Assembly (NCBI RefSeq): GCF_002127325.2
Contig: NC_035440.2
Location: 71,051,819-71,115,818, forward strand
From: Helianthus annuus
Taxonomy: Eukaryota > Streptophyta > Magnoliopsida > Asterales > Asteraceae
Length of the DNA: 64,000 nucleotides
Direction of reading: 5' to 3'
Shown here piece after piece: positions 35,147 through 46,819 of the stretch. Positions within the stretch are counted from its first letter, which is position 1; every line of letters begins with the position of its first letter. The position numbers were made by a program, and so were the translations under genes. The notes below the pieces were generated by a model. It did not search any database, was not told the origin of the DNA, and saw only the letters and a program-made list of their open reading frames with translations.

Positions 35147-35995
35147 TGTTGGTTTGTTAGTTTGTGAAAACAGTTTCAGGATACGGCTCAGGATATCGAG
35201 CTGTATCTATAATCAAATAATGAGCAAAAATGTAAAGGTTGACACGTGATGTACGAGGAAAGCCCTTGATCAATCTAGATCTCCGGCATAAAACCTCGGG
35301 AGCTGACAATCGTCGGCTGCCTTGTTCTTCTTATTGCTTGAATAACAGGATACAATGCAGGATATGACACGGATCAACTAAGTGTTACAATGCGATTCGA
35401 GTGTAAGTGTTTGTGTTTGTGAGTGGTTACAAGTGGTAGAGAGTAAGAGTGTACGAGAAATTGTGTGTGTGAAAGTCGTGTCTTCCTATGATCCATGCAT
35501 TCCTTTATATAGTAAAAGGAAATAACTAACTATGCTAAAAATCCGGGATATTATGCTAAAAATCCGGGATACTGAGATTATTTCCTTTCTGAACGTTGCC
35601 AGCCTGTTTCCACTCGTTTTCCACGCGCTTACTAACTATAACTCCGGGATTTAAGCTTCCATAACCGTTACAACATTAATATCTTTGACCAATCTTCGTA
35701 ACTTTCCATAAAACACGCCAATCTTCAATGCTGACCGTTACAAGAGCTATTTTTCCGCGATCAACGTCCTTATCGTAACTAATTTGAGCGGGTCTTCAGG
35801 ATGACTTGGTCTTCATGAACGTTAGTCCCTTGTAGCCAACGTTTACAAGCAAATTGTTAGTAATAGTCAGGATACTGCCTCAGGATGTTACCAATATCCT
35901 GGTCCGGTATCCTGATCCGGTATCCTGATCATATACAACTAATAAAAAATCAAGATACAAGGTCAGGATATGGGCTCAGAATTTCACCCATAACA
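35147..35995 (-). repeat. 3' LTR of gypsy element G5
   Basis: On the minus strand it starts TGTTATGGGTGAAATTCTG after a purine-rich tract, TATTTTTGGGGACAAT (35996-36011), like the tract before the G1 and G2 LTRs. It ends near 35147. The sequence is rich in GGATA/TATCC and GGATCC words. The partner 5' LTR is outside the window because G3 interrupts G5. Confidence 0.7.
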
Positions 35996-36077
35996 ATTGT
36001 CCCCAAAAATATAACTGTTGGATATCATGATTCCAATGGATATATTTTTTAGTCATTCTAACATGTCTGGCAAGGAT

Positions 36078-36228
36078 ATATGTTTTCTTCGATCTTGAGA
36101 GGCTTGACAGCTTTCCCAAGCCTGTCCTGGTGAAAAAGGAGCCATCTGTTGCTGCTGTCGAAGGTTTCTCTTACGATGACCTTGGCTTCACGGAATCTAT
36201 CGAGCCCAGGACCTCCTTCCCTAATAAG
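36078..36228 (+). pseudogene. Antisense-gene exon remnant of G5
   Basis: A 50-codon open stretch on the strand opposite G5 pol reads FDLERLDSFPKPVLVKKEPS and ends PRTSFPNK before a GTAAGTATCC donor identical to that of the G1/G2 antisense genes. Its position, between LTR and integrase, matches the antisense gene of G1 and G2. The rest of the gene is not recognisable. Confidence 0.5.
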
Positions 36229-37537
36229 GTAAGTATCCAGATCCTGTATCCCGTACACATATACTGAACCTGTATCCTGGTTAGTCTGTCTTTAATGATA
36301 CCTGTATTTTGTAGGGTCTAAATTATCCGGTCGTCCTGCACTTAGAACAGTTTTAGTTTCCTGCAAGTAGAATAGTTTGACAACTGAAGGTGGAGGGATC
36401 CTGTGTTTCCAGGATGGAGCCTTCAACTGTTTATGTAAATATGCTTTAAGAACTTAATTGTGTTCTTGGTGGATGGGTCTCTTTTTGAGACGAAACCAAG
36501 AATACAATCTTTTGGACTAATAATAATAAACTGACCTTTTAGTCTTATTTATTATGTTTTTATTTTGAAAGGTATGTTTCGAATATCCTGATCAAATATC
36601 CTGGTCAGGATACTGATGAAATGTTTCCTATATGTTAGATAAAACTTGGTTGAATATGACTTTTTAGAAAACTTAGATCATTTAGATAAGTGTTTCAAGA
36701 CTTGAAAAATCATACCAGAAACACTTAGGCAATAATTTCCAACCTCAACATTTGAATTCTTTGCAATGTCCCCGACATGGATGTCCCCTGTCTGTGCAGG
36801 ATATTGCATCAGTGCATGACATACTTGAGTATTTCTTCACTTAGTGATTAAACTTCGTAGCTTCTTATCCACAAAGAACGTGTGTAATCACAGCTTGTCA
36901 TATCTTTGCAATCTTGTTTAGTTTTACTGGGGATAAACCCTTACTGTACTGGGGATAAACCCTTAGTATCCTGGGGAAAATCCCAAATTTTCGTGCACTA
37001 CAGGCGAGAGTGTATAAACTCCAAGACTTAGAAAGGTGAAAACCTTTAAACCTTAGAGAGTATGAAAATACCCTTTCGCGAGAGAGGGTGATCAATCCTC
37101 ATATACCTTAAGGATCCAGGGTATAGCCAACAGTAACGAAATTGTCAGCCACTTTTACATGAACTGCTCCCGCCACCTTGAACTATCCCTGGATAACTTG
37201 TGCTCCAGGCGGGGTGTTTAAACCCAATTCGTGAGAAAGGTGAATACCTTTAAACCTGTGAAGGGATCAGGATCCCTTAAACGTGAGAGAGGGGGCCAAT
37301 CCTCTAATCTTTCGAAGTATCTTGAGTATGAATCCTGGAGCTATATCCCAAAGCATATTCTGCAAAACAACCTTAAACTAAGGTGGGTGTTAGCTTGGCT
37401 AACACCCCTCCGATGCTTAAGTTAGTATTGGGTTCAAATAAAATAAAGTATATTTAAAAGAGACATAATTCATACCATCTTGAGTTAGCAATTAAATTCT
37501 AAACTCACTTGAAATAGGCTTTGAGATGTATAGCATT
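36229..37537. other. Non-coding spacer of G5 between antisense gene and integrase
   Basis: No gene seen. At 36930-36990 and 37180-37220 there are repeats of the type CTGGGGATAAACCCTTA, matching in position and style the CTGGGGACAAGCCC repeats of G1 and G2. Confidence 0.5.
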
Positions 37538-39386
37538 TCAGGATCTTGGTAGTATATCCCCCTCCATATTCTTAAGCTGGTATGCTCCTTTTCCGGATTC
37601 CGATTCAATCTCATAGGGTCCTTCCCACTTTGGAGCCAACTTTCCATCAGCAGGATTCGTAGTATTCTGAAAAGCTTTCCTTAACACCCAATCTCCGACT
37701 TGGAACCTTCTAGTCCTTATATTCTTGTTATATGCTCTGGATATCCTCTGTTGATATGCCGCCATCCTTAGTTTTGCTGCATCTCTTGTCTCATCAATGG
37801 TATCCAGTTCTTGACATAAGATTTCAGGATTTGATTCAAGATCCCGTAGGCTTGATCTAGCTGTCGGTATCACCATTTCTGTCGGGATCACTGCTTCTGC
37901 CCCAAATACCAAAGAAAATGGGGTTTGCCCAGTAGCATTCTTCACAGTTGTTCTATCAGCCCATAGGACAAATGGTAGTTCTTCTGCCCATTTTCCTTTT
38001 TTGGCACCTAACCTCTTCTTTAAATTGTTGACGATTATCTTGTTCGAGGATTCTGCTTGTCCATTTGCTTGAAGATGCACTGGTGTTGACGTAATCATCT
38101 TAATTCCCCAACTCTTGCAAAAGTCAGTAGTTCTGTTGCTGATGAATTGAGAGCCATTGTCACAAACTATCTCAGCTGGTACCCCAAATCTGGTCAGGAT
38201 ATTCCTCTTTATGAAGGATACCACTTCTTGATCCCTGACTTGAACAAAGGCCTCGACTTCAACCCACTTGGAGAAATAATCTGTCATTGCCAGCATAAAA
38301 ACCTTTCCTCCTGGAGCCTTTGGAAGTTTTCCCACTATGTCCATTCCCCATTTCATAAATGGCCAAGGGATATGATAGGATATAATGGTTCTGCAGGCTG
38401 GTGCAGGATGTTGCCGTGTCTTTGACATGCATCGCATTTCTGAGCATACTCCGCGGCATCCTTTCTCATGGTCGGCCAGTAATATCCTGTTCTCAACACC
38501 TTCGAGAACAGAGATCTGCCCCCAGTATGGTTGCCGCAGTCTCCTTCGTGTATATCCTGAAGTACCTCCTTGGTTTCAGGATCTTCCAAGCACCTTAGGT
38601 ACGGACCTGCAAGGGATTTCTTATACAAAATATTATTTATAATTGTAAAACGAGATACCTTCATCCTAAAAGCCTTAGGATTTGCATCCTTTGGGATATC
38701 TCCTTCTTGAATATACTTCACAATTGGAGTCATCCAGGATTCAGGATCCTTCTCAGGATATCCATCACCAGGATCCTGGATACATGCTACTTCTTTATCC
38801 TGATATTTGAAATGTTCCATTGCAGGATACAAGATGTGCACTATTGGTATCTGAGTTCCCTCCGGTATCCTGACAGTAGATCCTAAGTTTGCTAGAGCGT
38901 CAGCTTCAGCATTCGTTTCTCTTGGTACTTGTTCAAGTATAAAAATTTCGAAATATCCTGCTAATTTCTTAACAATTTCAAGATATTCAGCTAACTTTTC
39001 GCCTTTTACTGCATAAGATCCATTGAAATGGTTAGTAATCAACAGGGAATCAACATATACTTGTAAATTTCTAATATTCATATTTTTAGCTAATTCTAAT
39101 CCTGCTATCAGAGCTTCATATTCTGCTTCATTATTAGTGGCAGGAAACTCACATCTAATGGCCTGGGGTAATATGTCCCCCTGTGGCGATTTTAGTAGTA
39201 TACCCAAACCTACACCTCTTACATTAGATGCACCATCAGTATATAGTGTCCAAGATTCTATATTTTCTCCGAGTTGTTGCACTTCTAGGTCTACTTCATT
39301 TTGAATATCACTACTGAAATCAGCCACAAAGTCTGCTAGAGCCTGAGACTTTATAGCATTTCTAGGTTCATATATTAGATCATAGG
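37538..39386 (-). pseudogene. G5 pol remnant: RNase H and integrase
   Basis: Two overlapping frames (38353-39327 and 37538-38437) are one pol gene broken by a frameshift. RNase H shows the acidic residues in YTDGASN, NNEAEYEAL, VYVDSLL and AEADALANLGS. Integrase has a zinc region (HEGDCGNHTGGRSL, CDACQRHG) and the core D-D-E in [15 protein letters not shown] and GQAESSNK, followed by a GDWVLRKAF tail. The gene is cut at 39386 by the G3 LTR, so reverse transcriptase and gag are displaced beyond the window. Confidence 0.9.
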
Positions 39387-40102
39387 TGTTAGGGGAGGAT
39401 TTTCTAACAATTAGTGATCCTTACTTGTTATGCTAATAGTGATCCTTACTTCTGTGACAGATGGTGATCCTCAGAAGAGCTTCAGGATCAGGATCATGGA
39501 TCACCCTAAGGATCCTCATACTAACGATTGGCTGTTTATGTTTCGTATTGTTTTGCAGGAGTAATAAGCTTGACTTGGTCTTGGCAACGTTACTATGGAA
39601 TATTCCACGGGTATTTCGCACACGTTTGAATGGAAATGGACGTTGTGGAGAACGTGGGAGCATGGCACAAAAGTTGGACAGTTTGTTAGCTTAGTTAGCT
39701 TTTATTTTTAAAGGGGTGACGAGCTATTTTTAGAACACTTAGCCATTTTCAGCTACATACACTCTCGTACAACTGCACTCTCGAAGCTTTCAGCAAACAC
39801 TTAACAGTTTTCACACACTTTTACACAATTAACCATAGTGATCCTTGTACCTAGCTCGTCACTATCCGAAGTTGTAAACATTTATTGATTTATTTGAGCT
39901 TGGTGATCGGTAGTTTCCATCACCCGAGGTTTTTTATGCCGGAGATCATTCATTGATCAAGAGCTTTTTCCTCGTATAAATCCTTGTGTTGTTTGTGCAA
40001 TTTACATCGAAGTGATCCTTATTATTGTTCTTCATTTCAAGCATCATTCCCCGTAACTAAGAGTTTGGTTACATTATCCTCATTAGATTTTTGACCAAAA
40101 CA
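39387..40102 (+). repeat. 5' LTR of gypsy element G3
   Basis: It begins TGTTAGGGGAGGATTTTC and ends TTTTTGACCAAAACA, 716 bp, followed by GTTTGGCGCCCACCGTGG (40103-40120), the same primer-site region as in G1 and G2. It is inserted in G5 pol. The 3' LTR lies beyond the window, so the candidate target duplication ATAGG (39382-39386) cannot be confirmed. G3 continues to 40163, then resumes after G1 at 61552. Confidence 0.85.
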
Positions 40103-40163
40103 GTTTGGCGCCCACCGTGGAGCAATTGGTGCTTCATTCCTAAGAAACTTTTCTGTTGGTGAT

Positions 40164-40877
40164 TGTTAGGGCTGGATTTTTATGACTTATGATCCTTACA
40201 TGTGATCCTAACCAGTGATCCTTATTTCTTTGGCAGATAGTGATCCTCAGAAGAGTTCCAGGATCAGGATCACGGATCATCCTAAGGATCCTCACACTAA
40301 CGATTGTTCTCTTTGGATTAAATGTTGTTTTGCAGGAATTACGAGTTGGACTTGGTCTTAGCAACGTAAACAAGGAATCTATCACGCTAATTTTGCACAC
40401 GCATAATCAAAGATGGACGTTATGAAGAATATGGAAACTCAGCACAATTCAAGGGCGATAATTTAGGCTAAATTTACTTCTATTCTTGAAGGGGTAACGA
40501 GCTAATAGTTAGGTTATTTACCTAAAATACGACCACACACACTTGTATAAGTAGCACTCTTCCACATTCGGAAGACACAACACATTTCTCACACGCTTTA
40601 GCACACGATACTATAGTGATCCTTGTACTTAGCTCGTTACCATCCAAAGTTGTAACCATTATTTGTTATATTGAAGTTTGGTGATCGGTAGTTTCCATCA
40701 CCCGAGGTTTTTTATGCCGGAGATCATTGATCAAGGGCTTTTTCCTCGTATAAATCCTTGTGTCACTTGTGCATTTTACATTTAAGTGATCCTTCACTTT
40801 GTTCATCATACCAAGCATCATTCCCCGTTTACATAAAGTTTGGTTGCATTATCCTTAAGTGATTTTTGACCAAAACA
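40164..40877 (+). repeat. G1 5' LTR
   Basis: TGTTAGGGCTGG...ACCAAAACA. The sequence just inside, TTTGGCGCCCACCGTGGGGC, begins with TGGCGCC like the tRNA-Asp primer site of some plant gypsy elements but diverges afterwards, so the primer tRNA is uncertain. Confidence 0.93.
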
Positions 40878-40956
40878 GTTTGGCGCCCACCGTGGGGCAA
40901 TTGGTGCTTCATTCATAAGAAAGTTTTTCTGTTGGTGATCATTCCGGAAGTGTAGC

Positions 40957-43512
40957 ATGGCTTCATCGTTGAAGAATACTTCCACAGCGATGTCTGCAGT
41001 CAACTCATCTAATGGCATTCCACCTTTGCCTCCACCACCAGCTGGATCTCAGAAAAATACTGAGAAGAGACCAACTCCTATCTCCTCTAAACCATCATCT
41101 TCTGCTCTAACTTCTTCTATTCCCAGTACTAGTGATATATTTACTTTGATTTTGCAGATGAGGGATCGTATGCAGCAGCAGGATGAAACTAATGACAGGA
41201 TCCTCAAGGAAATCGGAGATCTCAAAAGGCAAAAGAAAACGGCAGAGGATCATTCCCCACTAATGCCCAAATCTTTGAATTTTGATACTCCGATGATTAC
41301 TTCTCAGCCATCAGAGGTCCCAGACGTTCAACACATCTGTGGATCAAGAGGAGTGCATTTCGGCCCAGCAGTAGTGACACAGGCATCAGGATCATATTTC
41401 CAACCGGCAGGATCCTATACTCAGCATATGGGATCCTTCACGAACTCAGGTTCCTCCTTTGTTCCAGGATCACCCCAGGTTCAAGGATCGTCCTTCGTTC
41501 CAGGATTATCCCAGGTTCAAGGATCCTCCTTCGTTCCAGGATCATCCCATATTCAGGGATCCCTTCAGATACCAGGATCCTTGAAGAATTTGCAAACAGG
41601 AAGTCCAGATGTCCATCAAGGAGATTTTATTCCAATGCAGACCATTGCTTCCACTGGTCCATCCATTATCCCAGAATCCCAGCAATATGGATTCACATCC
41701 AATGTTCCTAACTTGAACCCGATGGGAGGTAACACTTTTAATAATTCTCTTACCACTAACCATGGATTCATGCAGGATACAGGTATCAATCATGCTATGG
41801 CCAGAGAACTACAAAAACTGAAGGATATGATATCAAGTGTTCCAGGGGTAGTCAAACCTATCCCGGAGATTGCAGATGGAAGCCATAAGGTATCTCGTTT
41901 TGCACCACCGATTTGTGATGCTGAGATACCCAAAAGGTTCCATATCCCTACTATGAAGCTGTATGATGGTACAACGGATCCTGAGGAACACATAGCACAA
42001 TACATGGAGAGGATGGAGATCAATCCAATTCCAGAAAAGTTAAAGGAAGCATGCTTATGCAAAGGATTTGGATCCACTCTTACTGGATCAGCTCTTAAAT
42101 GGCTGCTAAGTCTTCCCCCTTACTCTATTAGTTCATTTGCTAATTTAGTTAATTTATTCAATAATCAATTCTCTTGTAGTAGAAAATTTGAAAGATTGAC
42201 TAGTGATTTATATAGGGTAACTCAGGGTCATAATGAATCATTAAGGGATTATATAACCAAATTCAGTAAAGAATCCTTGGACATTCCCAACTTGGATACG
42301 GCCACAACTGTTGAGGCCTTCAAAATGGGATTGCTTAGGGATTCATTGTTCTATGATGATCTTGTTATGACACCATGCAGGAACCTAGATGAAGTAAGAA
42401 CTCGTGCACTCAGGTTTATCCGGCTAGAGGATGACAAAAGGATCCAGGAAAGACAAGTAGGATCCTCAAAACAAGAAAAGCAAGGATCCTCTTTCAAAAG
42501 CAACAGATTCAAATCCTACAATAGGAATGACAACCAGAACGTGCATGCCGTTGACCAAGAAGAGGATGATGAGGATTATCCTCCGATTTCTGAATATTGT
42601 TTTTCCGTTGATAATCATGAACTAATCCTTGCAATGCAGAATCTAGGAGAAAAAGCCAGATGGCCCAGAAAAAACGACAAACCAACTGGAACTAAAGACA
42701 AGTCAAAGTGGTGTGCATACCACGAGGATTTCGGGCATTTAACTGAAGAATGCATCGCATTGAGAAAGGAAATTGGATATCTGCTAAGCAAGGGGCATCT
42801 AAAAGAGTTGTTGGGAAGAAAAAAGCAAAGGACTCAGGATCCTGAAAGGATCCCTGAGAAAGCTCCAGCTTCTCCGGCAGATGCACAATTGATCAACTTT
42901 ATTTCTGGAGGATCAGACATATGTGGTACATCCTTCTCGGCAGCTAAAAGGCATGCAAAGGAAGCTAAAATGGATAATGGAGAAAGACCTATTCGAACAT
43001 CAAGTGTCTCGGAAGGAAAAGTGATAACCTTTGATGAGGATGATCGCATTAACATTCAGGATCCTCATCATGATAGTCTAGTCATCACTCTCTTTATCTC
43101 TAACCATTTTGTCCGCAGGATCCTTATTGACAGAGGAAGCTCAGTGAATATTATCCAACTTGATGTTCTGAAGAAGATGGGTATCCCTGAATCAGATATC
43201 ACTCCAAGATCCTCCGTGCTTGTGGGATTTAGTGGCGAAACTAAGAAAACCCTGGGGGACATCAAACTCCCAATCTATGTGGAAGGATTACATAATTATC
43301 AAAAATTTTGTGTTATTGACTGTTTGTCTTGTTGTAATGTTATCCTTGGCAGGCCCTGGATACATGATATGAAGGCAGTCCCATCTACCTACCATCAATG
43401 TGTGAAGCTCCCTATCCCATGGGGAATAATCAAGATCGACAGTGATCAGCAGGAGGCTAAGGATTGTTACACCTCATCAATGAAACCAGCCTCGAAGCCA
43501 AGGGAGCAATAG
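40957..43512 (+). CDS. G1 gag-protease ORF, ending in a leaky-type UAG
   Basis: The 851-residue product would form the capsid and carry the protease. The start ATG reads MASSLKNTSTAM. Residues about 150-210 contain three copies of a 12-residue GSSFVPGSSQVQ-like repeat. The retrotransposon gag domain spans about residues 340-500 (ALKWLLSLPPYSISSFANL). A Cys/His cluster CAYHEDFGHLTEEC lies near 590. The protease region near 720 has LIDRGSSVN, where the active-site Asp is kept but the next residue is Arg (Gly in G2). The ORF ends CAA TAG CAA TTA, and pol continues in the same frame. Confidence 0.9.
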   Translation: MASSLKNTSTAMSAVNSSNGIPPLPPPPAGSQKNTEKRPTPISSKPSSSALTSSIPSTSDIFTLILQMRDRMQQQDETNDRILKEIGDLKRQKKTAEDHSPLMPKSLNFDTPMITSQPSEVPDVQHICGSRGVHFGPAVVTQASGSYFQPAGSYTQHMGSFTNSGSSFVPGSPQVQGSSFVPGLSQVQGSSFVPGSSHIQGSLQIPGSLKNLQTGSPDVHQGDFIPMQTIASTGPSIIPESQQYGFTSNVPNLNPMGGNTFNNSLTTNHGFMQDTGINHAMARELQKLKDMISSVPGVVKPIPEIADGSHKVSRFAPPICDAEIPKRFHIPTMKLYDGTTDPEEHIAQYMERMEINPIPEKLKEACLCKGFGSTLTGSALKWLLSLPPYSISSFANLVNLFNNQFSCSRKFERLTSDLYRVTQGHNESLRDYITKFSKESLDIPNLDTATTVEAFKMGLLRDSLFYDDLVMTPCRNLDEVRTRALRFIRLEDDKRIQERQVGSSKQEKQGSSFKSNRFKSYNRNDNQNVHAVDQEEDDEDYPPISEYCFSVDNHELILAMQNLGEKARWPRKNDKPTGTKDKSKWCAYHEDFGHLTEECIALRKEIGYLLSKGHLKELLGRKKQRTQDPERIPEKAPASPADAQLINFISGGSDICGTSFSAAKRHAKEAKMDNGERPIRTSSVSEGKVITFDEDDRINIQDPHHDSLVITLFISNHFVRRILIDRGSSVNIIQLDVLKKMGIPESDITPRSSVLVGFSGETKKTLGDIKLPIYVEGLHNYQKFCVIDCLSCCNVILGRPWIHDMKAVPSTYHQCVKLPIPWGIIKIDSDQQEAKDCYTSSMKPASKPREQ

Positions 43513-43518
43513 CAATTA
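43507..43518 (+). promoter_or_regulatory. Probable stop-codon readthrough site between gag and pol (G1)
   Basis: The sequence CAATAGCAATTA places the gag stop UAG in the UAG-CAR-YYA context known from tobamovirus replicase readthrough. Pol is in the same frame, and its open frame begins immediately after the stop with no ATG near its start (codon 43540 is TTG). The same 12 bases are conserved in G2 at 57346-57357. Confidence 0.75.
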
Positions 43519-46500
43519 CAGTATCCTCCAAGGCATGTCTTGGAGGCGAGAGAACAGGATGTGGACGAAATCCTTTTGGATCCTAATGATCCTGAATCAA
43601 AAATCTATATCGGATCAGGGATCCTTGGCAAGATGAAAGAAGACATAGTATCCTTCCTCAAAAGAAGAAAGTCTACCTTTGCATGGAAACACGAGGATAT
43701 GACAGGTATATCTAAGAATATTATCACTCATAAACTTGGCATTGACAGGTCAATCCAACCAATCCATCAAAAAAGGAGGAAGTTTGCACCGGAAAGAAAT
43801 GCCATTATCCAGGAAGAAGTAGAAAGATTACTTCGAGCAGGTATGATTAGAGAGGTAAAGTATCCAAAATGGCTAGCCAATGTGGTCGTTGTTCAAAAGA
43901 AAAACGGAAAATGGAGGGTATGTGTCGATTTCACTGATTTGAATAAGGCATGTCCCAAGGATCCTTTCCCATTACCCCACATTGACTCCATGGTGGATGC
44001 AACAGCGGGTCATGAACTGTTAACCTTTATGGATGCATCATCTGGATTCCAACAGATTCAGATGGAACCATCTGACCAAGAGGATACGGCTTTTATGACC
44101 CCAACCGGTTTATATTGTTATATTGCTACGCCGTTTGGATTAAGGAATGCAGGTGCAACATATCAAAGACTGGTAAACATGATGTTCAAAGACCAGATTG
44201 GACAGACTATGGAAGTATACATAGACGATATGGTCGTAAAATCCAAGAAAGCTGAGGATCACCTTAGGGACTTGGAGGAAGCATTTGATATCCTTGATAA
44301 TTATAACATGAAGCTTAATCCTTCAAAATGTCACCTCGATGTTAAAGCAGGCAAATTCTTAGGATATATGGTAACTCAGAGGGGCATTGAAGCAAGCCCG
44401 GAACAAATCAAAGCTTTGGTGAATATTAAATCCCCTGCCAACGCTAAGGATGTGCAAAGGCTAACAGGAAGGATAGCAGCTCTAAACAGATTTATATCCA
44501 AATCCTCAGAAAGATGTAAAGAATTCTATGATATCCTAAGAAAGAATAAAAAATTCGAATGGACTGAAAAGCATGAGAATGCTTTACAAGCCCTAAAAGA
44601 ATACATGTCCTAAGCACCAGCATTGATGAAACCAGAAAAAGGAGATGTGTTATCCTTATACCTTGCGGTATCCTCAAAAGCAGTAAGTGCAGTCCTTATT
44701 AAGGATCATGAAGGTAAACAATATCCTGTCTATTATGTAAGTAAGAGTTTACTTGATGCTGAATCCAGGTATTCACACCTTGAAAAACTTATTCTTGCAC
44801 TGATTATGGCATCTACTAAACTAAGACATTATTTTGAAACACATGTTATTGTTGTTAGAACTAATTTCCCAATTAAGAATGTCCTCAGGAAACCAGAGAT
44901 GTCCGGAAGAATGGCTAAGTGGGCAGTAAAGCTTAGTGCCCATGATATAAGATATGAGCCCAGAACAGCCATCAAATCCCAAGCATTAGCAGACTTTGTG
45001 GCTGATTTCAGTAGTGATCTACAAAAGGAAGCCGAATTGGAGGTCCAGCAGCTGGATGAGACCAAGGATCCTTGGATACTACATACTGACGGATCCTCAA
45101 ATGTCAAAGGCACAGGGCTCGGCATACTACTAAAATCGCCACAGGGGGACATAATACCCCATTCCATAGCTTGTGAATTCCAAGCCACTAATAATGAGGC
45201 AGAATATGAAGCCTTAATCGCTGGCTTACAAATTGCTAAACATATGGGGATCAGGTATCTTGAGGTATACGTGGATTCATTGTTAATCACTAATCACTTT
45301 AATGGATCCTATGCTGTGAAAGGTGAAAAACTAACCAAATATTTAGAGATAGTCAAAGAATTGGCACTCTCCTTTGTTTCTTTCAGTTTGACACATGTAC
45401 CAAGGGAGGAAAATACAGAAGCTGATGCATTGGCCAATCTAGGATCATCTTTGAAGATCCCAGAGGATATAAGTATCCCCATCATCCATATCCTGGCTCC
45501 TGCTATTAAAAATCAGGTGGCCATGGAAATAGAAGAGGATACTGCAATGATCCCTAGTGAGGATACTCAATCTTATTCAGGATCATGGATCTCACCAATC
45601 ATGAGATACTTACAACACGGGGAGATTCCTATGGGAGAAAATCCTAGGGCTTTCAGGATTAAGGTATCTCAATTCACAATCTTAAATAATGTGCTATACA
45701 AGCGATCTATTGCAGGACCATATTTAAGATGTATCGAGGATCCTGAAGTTCAAGAAGTGTTAAAAGACTTCCATGAAGGAGATTGTGGAAACCACACTGG
45801 GGGCAGGGCATTGTTCTCAAGGATCTTAAGGACAGGATACTACTGGCCAACTATGAAAAAGGGATGCTGTGGAGTATGCTAAGAAGTGTGATCCTTGTCA
45901 AAGACACAGCAATATCCTTCATCAGCCGGCTGAATTTCTACATCCTATTCCATCCTCTTGGCCATTTATGAGATTGGGGATGGATATAGTTGGCAAGCTC
46001 CCTAAGGCACCTGGTGGAAAAGTATTCATGCTTGCTATGACTGACTACTTCTCCAAATGGATAGAGGCTGAAGCTTTTGCCCAAGTCAGAGAAAAGGAAG
46101 TTATATCCTTTATTAAAAGAAACATCATAACTAGATTTGGCATTCCTTCTGAAATTGTATGTGATAATGGTTCCCAATTTATTGGGAGCAGGACTACTAA
46201 CTTTTGTGACAGCTGGGGGATTAAGATGATAACATCAACACCAGTCCACCCACAAGCCAATGGTCAAGCAGAATCATCCAACAAGATCATCATCAATAAT
46301 CTGAAGAAGAAACTTGGATCCAAGAAGGGGAAATGGGCAGAGGAATTGCCTTATGTGCTTTGGGCTGATAGGACAACTCCCAAGAATGCTACTGGTCAAA
46401 CACCCTTCTCTTTAGTGTTTGGGGCAGAAGCAGTGATCCCAACAGAAATGGTGGTTCCAACTGCTAGAACAAGTACTCGTGATCCTGAAGGAAATGCTGC

Positions 46501-46819
46501 AAACTTGGCTCAGGACTTGGATACTATTGAGGAAATCAGGGATCTGGCTAGGATAAGGATGGCGAGCTACCAACAAAGAATGGCTGGTGCTTACAACAAA
46601 AATGTCAGAATAAGGAAATTCCAAGCGGGGGATATGGTATTGAGAAAAGCATTCCAAAATACCATCAATCCTGCTGACGGGAAATTAGCACCAAAGTGGG
46701 AAGGCCCTTACTTGATTGAAGCTGAAGCAGGAAATGGGGCATATAGATTGCTAACCATGGAAGGAAATTTGTTACCAAGAGCCTGGAATGCTGTTCACTT
46801 AAAGAAATATTTCATGTGA
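43513..46819 (+). pseudogene. G1 pol: reverse transcriptase, RNase H, integrase; one stop, one frameshift
   Basis: Pol follows gag in the same frame. Reverse transcriptase motifs include GKWRVCVDFTDLNKACPKD, LTFMDASSGFQQI and the catalytic VYIDDMVVKS. RNase H has LHTDGSSN, NNEAEYEAL, VYVDSLL and ADALANLGS. Integrase has the zinc region (HEGDCGNHTGG, CDPCQRH), core D-D-E in [15 protein letters not shown] and GQAESSNK, and a GDMVLRKAF tail. Two lesions: a TAA at 44611-44613, where G2 has a serine codon, and a 1-nt expansion of an A-run near 45858 that shifts the frame before the integrase core. G1 therefore cannot make full Pol itself. Confidence 0.92.

Noticed and set aside
40140..40425. ORFs in the G1/G3 LTRs on both strands
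   Set aside because: The same frames recur in every LTR copy and have no domain; they arise from the GGATCC-rich sequence.
40878..40897. Certain assignment of the G1 primer to tRNA-Asp
   Set aside because: Only the first seven bases (TGGCGCC) match that tRNA end; the rest does not, so the primer is left open.
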